A stretch of DNA of 21,563 nucleotides from Pseudomonadota bacterium (GTDB lineage: Bacteria > Pseudomonadota > Alphaproteobacteria > Caulobacterales > Caulobacteraceae), in the NCBI GenBank assembly GCA_023432855.1, contig JAEZEZ010000121.1, forward strand, positions 1-21,563. The letters are read 5' to 3'. Below the pieces are notes generated by a model that ran no database searches, had not been told where the DNA came from, and worked only from the letters and a program-made list of their open reading frames with translations. The position numbers and the translations under genes were made by a program. Below are positions 15,600 to 21,563 of this stretch, piece by piece. Positions within the stretch are counted from its first letter, which is position 1, and every line of letters begins with the position of its first letter.

Positions 15600-18446
15600 C
15601 TACTTCAGCGACGCGGAATCCAGGTTCAGCTCGCTGGCCTTGATCACTTCGAGGTTCGGGTACTTCGCCTTCAGGGCGTCGAGGAAGATGGACGCGTCGC
15701 CCGCCACCACGATGGAGGCCTGGGAAGGGTCGAACACCTGCTGGCCGACGGCGCGCACCTGCTCCGGCGTCACTGCCCGGACCCGGTCGACGTAGCGGCC
15801 GACCTCGTCCAGCGACACCTCGTAGAGCGCCAGCCCGCCCAGCACGCCGGCGAAGTCCTCGGTGGTTTCGAGGCTGCGTCCGAAGCCGCCGATGATGACC
15901 GCCTGGCGCGCCGCGAGCTCCTCGGCGGCGACCGGATCGGCCCCGAGGCGGGCGAGCTCCGCCAGGATCAGGCCGACCACTTCCACGGCCGACTCGTTCT
16001 TGGTCTGGGTCGAGGCCACGAGGGGTCCGGCCTCGCGGCGGAAGGCGACCGAGCTTCTCGCCCCGTAGCTGAGCCCGCGCTTGATGCGGATTTCCTGGTT
16101 CAGGCGTGAGGAGTAGCCGCCACCCAGGACGTTGTTGGCCACCGTCGCCTCGTAGTAGCGGGGGTCCGTCCGCGCCATGCCCGGGCGAGTCACCGCCACC
16201 GCCGCCTGTCCGGACTGGGGAAGGTCGATGACGATGACCCGGGGCCCCGAGGGAGCCGTGGCCGCGGGCGTTGACGCCGCGGTTGCGGCCGCGCCGCTCC
16301 AGTCTCCGAACATCCGTTCGGCCAGCGCGAAGCCCGCTTCGGGGGTGATGTCGCCCGTCAGGATCAGGGTGGCGTTGCCCGGCCGCCAGTGCGCGGCATG
16401 GAAGGCGGCGACGTCCGCCGGGGTTATGGCCGCCAGTGACGTCTTCGTGCCGCCCAGGGGCCGTCCGTAGGGGGCATCGCCGTAAACCGCGCGCGCGGCG
16501 GCGAAGCTAGCCAGGGCGGCCGGGTCGCTCATCGCCACCTCCAGATCGTCCAGCGCCTGTCGCCGCTGGCGCTCCAGCTCCTCGGCGGCGAAGGCGGGGT
16601 TACGCGCGACGTCGGCGAAGATGGCCATGGCCGGTTCCAGCTGGTCGGCCTTCACGGTCAGGCCCAGCGAGGAACCATCGTAGCCGGCGCCGCTGTCCAG
16701 TTCGCCGCCGAGCGCTTCGATCTGCTGGGCGATGTCGGTGGCCGAGCGGGTCGCGGTGCCCTTGGTCACTAGGTCCGCCGACAGGTTGGCCACGCCGGCC
16801 TTGCCCGCCGGATCGGCCGCCCCGCCGGTTTCCACGACCAGCGAGGCCGTCACCAGCGGCAGGTCGCGGTCAGGCGAAACAACGACCCGCAGGCCGTTGG
16901 CCAGGGTACGCTCGGCCGGTGGCGCAACGGCCAGCGCGATCGGTTGGCCGGGTTCAGGGGGGCGCTGGCGCTCGGCCTCGGGCGCCGGCGTGACGATCCG
17001 TATGTCCGAGGGCGCTGCGAGCGGGGCGTCGACTACCGTCGGCGCCGTGCCGTAGGTGGGGGTGACGCCAGCAGGCTTCTGATCTTCCGGCAGATACCGG
17101 ATGACCGCGCGGCGTTCGTCGGCGAGGTAGCGTCCGGCTACGCGCCGCACGTCCTCGGCCGTCACCTCGCCGATCTGGCCGATCAGCCGGTTCACCTGAT
17201 CGGCGTCGCCGTGCAGGAAGGCCGCACGGGCGAGCGCCCGGGCCTTGCCGTCGGCGGTCTCCCGCTCGCGCAGCGCGTCCATGATCAGCTGGTTCTTGGC
17301 CTCGGCCAGTTCGGCGGCGGTCACCGGCTCGGAGGACAGCCTGCCGACCTCGGCGCGCAGGGAGCGCTCGCCCTCCTCCGCCGTCTTGCCGCCGGCCAGG
17401 ATGGCCACGACCGCCATGGCTCCGGGCTGCTGGCTGAGCCCCGTAAAGGTGAAGGCCGACTGCGCCAGCTGTTGTTCGTAGACGAGCGACTGGTAGAGGC
17501 GCGAGCTCTCGCCCTTGGACAGGATGGCGTCGGCGACCATCAGGGCCGGAATATCGGCGGAGTTGGCCGCAGGATAGGGATAGCTGATCAGCACGGCGGG
17601 CAAGGGCGTGTTCGGCTCGAACACCGTCCAGGTCTTGGCCGACTGGCGCATGGGCTCGACCGTGGTCACGCGCGGCATCGGCCGCGAAGGCCGGCGCACC
17701 TTGCCGAAGTAGTCGTCGATCCAGCGGTCGAGTTCGGCCTGGTCGAAGTTTCCGACCACGAACAGGGTCGCGTTGTCCGGCCGATAGTAGGTGGCGTGGA
17801 AGGCGCGCACATCCTCGATGGTGGCCGCGTCCAGATCCTCGATGGAGCCGATGCCCGGACGGCCATACGGCGACCGGTCGAACGAAATCTGGGGGAACAG
17901 GAGGTAGAAGAGCTTGCCGTAGGGCTGGGCCAGGACGCGCTGGCGCAGCTCCTCCTTGACCACGTCACGTTCCGATTTGAACACGCCTTCGTCGACCACG
18001 AGGTTCGACATGCGCTCCGCCTCGGCCCACAGGATGCGCCGCAGGTGGTTGGCCGGGACGACCTCGAAATAGTCGGTGTAGTCGTCGTTGGTGGAGGCGT
18101 TGTTGTAGCCGCCCACGTCCTCGGTCAGGCGGTCGAACTGCTCGTTGGCGAGGTGACGGGTCTGCTTGAACATCAGGTGTTCGAACAGGTGCGCGAAACC
18201 GGACCGGCCGCGCGGATCGTCCTTGGAGCCGACGCCGTACCAGACCTGGACCGACACGTTGGCGGTCGAGGGGTCGCGCACCGAGTAGACCTTCAGGCCG
18301 TTGGGCAGCTCGCGATAGCGGAAGTCGACCGGCGCGCCCGTCCGGGCGGCCTCGGCCGCTGCCGGCGCAGCCTGCGCCAGGGCGGGGGCCGGCGCTGCGG
18401 CCAACAGGGCGAACAGGGAGGCGGACAGCACGAGCGCGCGTTTCAT
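15600..18446 (-). CDS. Secreted M16 (insulinase/pitrilysin family) zinc peptidase, fused active and inactive halves
   Basis: This 948-residue protein has a signal peptide (MKRALVLS, a hydrophobic core, then APALAQ, cut near residue 25), so it acts in the periplasm or beyond. The N-terminal half has the inverted zinc motif HLFEH (His86, Glu89, His90), with Glu166 in KEELRQR the probable third ligand. NASTNDDYTDYF follows, with RPGIGS and YYRPDNATLFVVGNF completing the first M16 repeat pair. The second half (from about 510, LANGLRVVV) has the same fold but no HxxEH. It does keep PYGRPLGGT, the RPGNATLILTGDI stretch and RGLSYGARSS, which normally help bind substrate. The ATG at 18446 has GGAG about 6 bases upstream; a TTG five codons earlier is less likely. 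It lies 81 bases downstream of another M16 gene on the same strand, probably one operon. Confidence 0.93.
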   Translation of the reverse strand: MKRALVLSASLFALLAAAPAPALAQAAPAAAEAARTGAPVDFRYRELPNGLKVYSVRDPSTANVSVQVWYGVGSKDDPRGRSGFAHLFEHLMFKQTRHLANEQFDRLTEDVGGYNNASTNDDYTDYFEVVPANHLRRILWAEAERMSNLVVDEGVFKSERDVVKEELRQRVLAQPYGKLFYLLFPQISFDRSPYGRPGIGSIEDLDAATIEDVRAFHATYYRPDNATLFVVGNFDQAELDRWIDDYFGKVRRPSRPMPRVTTVEPMRQSAKTWTVFEPNTPLPAVLISYPYPAANSADIPALMVADAILSKGESSRLYQSLVYEQQLAQSAFTFTGLSQQPGAMAVVAILAGGKTAEEGERSLRAEVGRLSSEPVTAAELAEAKNQLIMDALRERETADGKARALARAAFLHGDADQVNRLIGQIGEVTAEDVRRVAGRYLADERRAVIRYLPEDQKPAGVTPTYGTAPTVVDAPLAAPSDIRIVTPAPEAERQRPPEPGQPIALAVAPPAERTLANGLRVVVSPDRDLPLVTASLVVETGGAADPAGKAGVANLSADLVTKGTATRSATDIAQQIEALGGELDSGAGYDGSSLGLTVKADQLEPAMAIFADVARNPAFAAEELERQRRQALDDLEVAMSDPAALASFAAARAVYGDAPYGRPLGGTKTSLAAITPADVAAFHAAHWRPGNATLILTGDITPEAGFALAERMFGDWSGAAATAASTPAATAPSGPRVIVIDLPQSGQAAVAVTRPGMARTDPRYYEATVANNVLGGGYSSRLNQEIRIKRGLSYGARSSVAFRREAGPLVASTQTKNESAVEVVGLILAELARLGADPVAAEELAARQAVIIGGFGRSLETTEDFAGVLGGLALYEVSLDEVGRYVDRVRAVTPEQVRAVGQQVFDPSQASIVVAGDASIFLDALKAKYPNLEVIKASELNLDSASLK

Positions 18447-18494
18447 GGATGGCTCCGGCAAGGGTCGGCGGACGCTACACCGGTGCGGCGGGCG

Positions 18495-18520
18495 GCCGAA
18501 ATTACGGAAGGGTAATGCGG
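18495..18520. promoter_or_regulatory. Inverted repeat between the two M16 genes
   Basis: ATTAC (18501-18505) and GTAAT (18512-18516) flank six bases, with GCCG and CGGC-like bases extending the pairing imperfectly. It lies 8 bases past the upstream gene's stop and could be an attenuator hairpin or an operator. There is no T tract. Confidence 0.2.
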
Positions 18521-18527
18521 CGCCGGC

Positions 18528-21431
18528 TCAGTCGCCGCCCGCCGGAGAACCGCCGCCGGCGGCGGCGCGGCGGGTGGCGGACGCCGGCAGGCTGAGCGCG
18601 ACCACGGGCGGCTTCGACAGCCAGTCGGCCGCGGCCTTCCGGACCTCCTCGAGCGTCAGGCTGGCGAAGATGCCCTCGTAGGTCAGGAAGTCGTTCAGGT
18701 TGGTCCCGTCCTGGGCCGATCCGTCCATGGCGCTGAGCCACCAGTCGTTGGTGTCGCGGTGCTGGCGGCGCTGCTCCAGGAAGGGTACGCGCACGGCGTC
18801 CAGCGTCGCCTGGTCGAAACCGCCGCGGGCCAGTTCGGCGCCCGCCTCGCGGATCTCGCGCGCCACCGCCTCGGCGTCGGCCGGCGAGGTTTCGACCATG
18901 ACGGTGATGGCGCCCTGGTCGGCGAAGTCCGGCATCGAGATGGAGGCGCTCGGCGCATAGCTCTTGCCCAGCTCCTCGCGGATCCTGTGGCGGAGCTGAT
19001 AGTCGAGCACGGCGGAGACGAGGTTCAGCGAGAACTCCTCGCGGCGCCGCGCCGGGTCGGCGACATAGAGCGGCCAGACGACGGCGACGACCGCCTTTTC
19101 CTCCGGACCTTCGTGCAGGGCGCGGATCATCGCCGGCGGCGTCGCCGGATAGCGCACCCACCAGGCGTCGGCCCGGGGGGCGAAGGTCCGGGTGCGGCGC
19201 GGCAGGGCGCCGAAGGTGCGGGAGAGCAGGCGCACAGCCTCGGCCTCGTCCACGTCCCCGACCATGGTGACTTCGAGCGGCGCCTGGGTCAGCACCCCGC
19301 GGAACAGCCTCTCGAAGTCCCGGGACCGGACCTGGCTGAGCTCCTCGCGCGGCGGTAGGTCGAGCGGGCTGTCGGGCGTGACGGCGTCGCTGAGGGCTTC
19401 GCTCAGCACCAGGTTGGGATCGGTCCGGTGCATGCGGTAGATGCTGTCGATCGCCGTGGGCAGGCGCGCATCGAGCGAGGGCCGGAAGCCCGGGTCGGTG
19501 AGGTAGGCGGCGAGGATCTGAAGCTGGCTCTCCAGCCCGTTGGACGCGGTCAGCCCGCCCATGATGAAGGCGTTGTCCAGCATGGTGACGTCGGCGCCCC
19601 AGCCGCGGTCGCTGAAGATGCGGCGGACGGTGTCGGCGTCATGGCGGCCGAGCCCGCCCTCGACCACAAGCTCCGAGCCGATGGTGGCGGTGAACAGGTC
19701 CCGGGGCGAGGTGCCGCTGCGGCCGGCGCCGAAGCGCACGCGCACCGACACCCGGTCGACGGCGAACTGCGTCTGCTTGAAGTTGACCACCACGCCGTTG
19801 GCGAAGGTCAGGCGGGTGAACCCGGGGGGATCGATGGTCTCGCGCTTCACCACGCGGCCGGCGCGGCCGAAGCGGGTGTAGGCCCAGTTGGCCTGGCGGG
19901 CGGCCTCGAACTGAGGCAGGCCCGGATTGGCCTGGGCGTCGCTCCAGGCGGCGAGGACCTTCTCGGCCGGCGGCGCTTCGGGGGTGGCGAGCAACAGCAG
20001 GGGGCCTGTCCCGGACCAGTCCGCCTCGGCCCGGCGGCGCAGGGTTTCCGGCGTCATCGGGGCGACGGCCAGCTCGAAGACGCGGGCGTATTCTTCCGGC
20101 GTGGCGGCGGGACTGCCTTCGGCCTCCATGGCCACGATGCCGGTGGCCAGCTCGGGCGTCGGACGGGTGGCGGCGCCGCCGGCGGCACCGCGCAGCAGGG
20201 AGCGACGGGCCTCGACCGCGCGCTCGAACTCGGCGGGCGTGGGGCCGTGGGCGATGAAGCGGCGCAGTTCATCCGACACGGCGACCAGGGCGCCGCGCCA
20301 GTCGTCCTTCAGCGGGGCCGACGTAATGCAGGTCGTAGCCGCCTCGCGGCTGGCGTCGTCGAAGCTGGCGCCGGCGGCGAGGAAGGGCGGTCGTTCGCTC
20401 GCCGCCAGCGCGGTCAGGCGCTCGTTGACGATGGCCTGCCACAGGTCGTGCTCGAGCCGCAGGCGCATGGAGGCGACGGTCATCGGGATGCGCGGGTCGG
20501 GCCGGCCCACCCGGCAGGCGCCGACAAAGGTCGGCAGGGTGGGCTCGCTGCGCACGAGCGCCTCAGGCTCGCGGTCGGGAACCGGCGCGCCCAGCGGCGC
20601 GCGGTCGGGCGAGGTCCCCTTGGCCCGCCACGAGCCGAAGGTCTCGCGGACGCGACGCTCCATGTCCTCGGCCGGGAGATCGCCGACGACGACCACGATG
20701 GCGTTGTCGGGACGGTACCAGCGCTCGTAGAAGCCGCGCAGCTGGGCGGCGGTCATGGTGGAGATGCTGTCACGGGTGCCGATCGGGTCCCGCGAAGGCG
20801 TGCGCAGGCCCTGGCCCATGAACTCCGAGATCGCGAGGGACACGGTCCGGGTCGGGCTGAGAATCGAGTCGTGTTCGGCCAGCACCACGCCGCGCTCGCG
20901 CACGACGGCGGCCTGTTCGAGGCTGATGCCGTCGGCGACGTCGCGCAGCCAGCGGAAGGCCAGATCCACCTTCCCCGCCTCGGCGCCCGGCAGGTCCAGC
21001 ATGTAGGTGGTCGAGAACAGACCCGTGGCGGCGTTGTGGTCGCGCCCGAACTGCACCCCCGCCGGCGCCAGCACGCGGTCGAGTTCGCCTTCGGGGAAGT
21101 TGCGGGTGCCGTTGAAGGCCATGTGCTCGAGGAAGTGGGCCACGCCGCGTTCGTCGTCGCGCTCCTCGAAACTGCCAACGTCCACGTAGAGCCGCAGCGA
21201 CACGGCCTTCTGGGGCGTGGCATTGCGCATCACCGCGTAACGCAGGCCGTTTGGCAGGACGCCGCGCCGGATAGAAGGGTCGGGCGTGATGGCGTTGGCG
21301 TCCGCGGCGGCGGGCGCGCGGGCCTGGACCTGCTTGTGGGCGGACGAACCCGACTGGGCGAGGGCGAACGGTCCGGACGCCGCCAGCGCCACTGCGCCGG
21401 CGAGGGCCCCCAGGACATGGAAGAAACGCAA
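18528..21431 (-). CDS. PqqL-like secreted M16 zinc peptidase
   Basis: This 967-residue protein has a hydrophobic signal segment (RFFHVLGALAGAVALAAS, then FALAQ, cut near residue 27). The zinc motif is HFLEH (His99, Glu102, His103), with Glu186 in ERGVVLAEHD the likely third ligand. NGLRYAVMRN, GVAHFLEHMAFNGTRNFPEG, GRDHNAATG and RDPIGT align well with E. coli PqqL, a periplasmic M16 protease linked to iron-protein use rather than to PQQ synthesis. The C-terminal half has the inactive M16 fold with REELGKSYAPSASISM and ends in a Gly/Ala-rich tail. I chose the TTG at 21431, preceded by GAGGTGG about 5 bases upstream, because it begins the signal peptide. The frame runs back to another TTG at 21524, but that extension is Arg-rich and unlike a signal. 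The 132 bases upstream to the window end hold no gene I can support. Confidence 0.9.
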   Translation of the reverse strand: MRFFHVLGALAGAVALAASGPFALAQSGSSAHKQVQARAPAAADANAITPDPSIRRGVLPNGLRYAVMRNATPQKAVSLRLYVDVGSFEERDDERGVAHFLEHMAFNGTRNFPEGELDRVLAPAGVQFGRDHNAATGLFSTTYMLDLPGAEAGKVDLAFRWLRDVADGISLEQAAVVRERGVVLAEHDSILSPTRTVSLAISEFMGQGLRTPSRDPIGTRDSISTMTAAQLRGFYERWYRPDNAIVVVVGDLPAEDMERRVRETFGSWRAKGTSPDRAPLGAPVPDREPEALVRSEPTLPTFVGACRVGRPDPRIPMTVASMRLRLEHDLWQAIVNERLTALAASERPPFLAAGASFDDASREAATTCITSAPLKDDWRGALVAVSDELRRFIAHGPTPAEFERAVEARRSLLRGAAGGAATRPTPELATGIVAMEAEGSPAATPEEYARVFELAVAPMTPETLRRRAEADWSGTGPLLLLATPEAPPAEKVLAAWSDAQANPGLPQFEAARQANWAYTRFGRAGRVVKRETIDPPGFTRLTFANGVVVNFKQTQFAVDRVSVRVRFGAGRSGTSPRDLFTATIGSELVVEGGLGRHDADTVRRIFSDRGWGADVTMLDNAFIMGGLTASNGLESQLQILAAYLTDPGFRPSLDARLPTAIDSIYRMHRTDPNLVLSEALSDAVTPDSPLDLPPREELSQVRSRDFERLFRGVLTQAPLEVTMVGDVDEAEAVRLLSRTFGALPRRTRTFAPRADAWWVRYPATPPAMIRALHEGPEEKAVVAVVWPLYVADPARRREEFSLNLVSAVLDYQLRHRIREELGKSYAPSASISMPDFADQGAITVMVETSPADAEAVAREIREAGAELARGGFDQATLDAVRVPFLEQRRQHRDTNDWWLSAMDGSAQDGTNLNDFLTYEGIFASLTLEEVRKAAADWLSKPPVVALSLPASATRRAAAGGGSPAGGD

Positions 21432-21563
21432 GCGGCCACCTCGGTCGGAAAACGTGGGTCTGAACCTAGCTTCCCGCGGCAGGCGCCGCCAGTGGCGCCC
21501 TGTCGCGCCCCGCCGGCGGCGCAAAAAGACGAAGGGCCGCGGCGGTTGAGCCGGGCTCGTTTA

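Noticed and set aside
16944..18515. A 523-codon + strand frame opposite the downstream M16 peptidase
   Set aside because: This is an antisense shadow; the - strand has the signal peptide, HLFEH site and ribosome site.
18528..21431. PqqL-like gene as evidence for a pyrroloquinoline quinone pathway
   Set aside because: No pqqA-E genes are in the window, and PqqL-type proteases are not needed for PQQ synthesis; the name is historical.

Overview
The window reads as GC-rich alphaproteobacterial chromosome, most likely Caulobacterales (Caulobacter, Phenylobacterium or Brevundimonas type). This is inferred from the general GC and codon style, a PAS histidine kinase of the kind common there, an HSD10-like dehydrogenase, a DUF1232 protein and large RTX metalloproteases. 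No 16S or other decisive marker is present. The exception is the first ~250 bases, which encode the end of an actinomycete-type polyketide synthase acyltransferase domain on the + strand. That fragment is joined abruptly to the start of an Smr-domain gene on the - strand, so the left end looks chimeric, most simply an assembly or library artefact.

Layout. (1) 1-250: polyketide synthase fragment; 250-312: truncated Smr gene start (-). (2) 313-2436 (-): membrane-anchored PAS-PAS sensor kinase whose H-box histidine is a glutamine. (3) 2595-2780 (-): tRNA-Gly(GCC) with promoter and terminator. (4) 2810-9789 (-): two tandem paralogous serralysin-type (M10B) metalloproteases with RTX repeats, each followed by the same 37-bp terminator. 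The longer one carries three copies of a 183-residue repeat module, the shorter one two. (5) 9970-10755 (-): HSD10-like short-chain dehydrogenase, divergent from a DUF1232 gene (+). The DUF1232 gene overlaps tail-to-tail with a 2OG-Fe(II) oxygenase (-). (6) 12086-15565 (+): isoaspartyl peptidase/asparaginase, rlmN, then a DUF350 membrane protein and a membrane-anchored trypsin-like protease in an apparent two-gene unit. (7) 15600-21431 (-): two adjacent secreted M16 zinc peptidases, the upstream one PqqL-like.

How the genes relate. Proteolysis is the recurring theme: two probably type-I-secreted M10 proteases, two envelope M16 peptidases, a membrane-tethered S1-type protease and an isoaspartyl peptidase. 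No type I secretion ABC/MFP/TolC genes and no pyrroloquinoline quinone genes are in the window, so export partners and substrates are unknown. I found no insertion sequence, CRISPR array, rRNA, phage gene or clear defence system. Apart from the left end, no stretch over 300 bases lacks a gene. The many long + strand open frames opposite the - strand genes are high-GC shadows.
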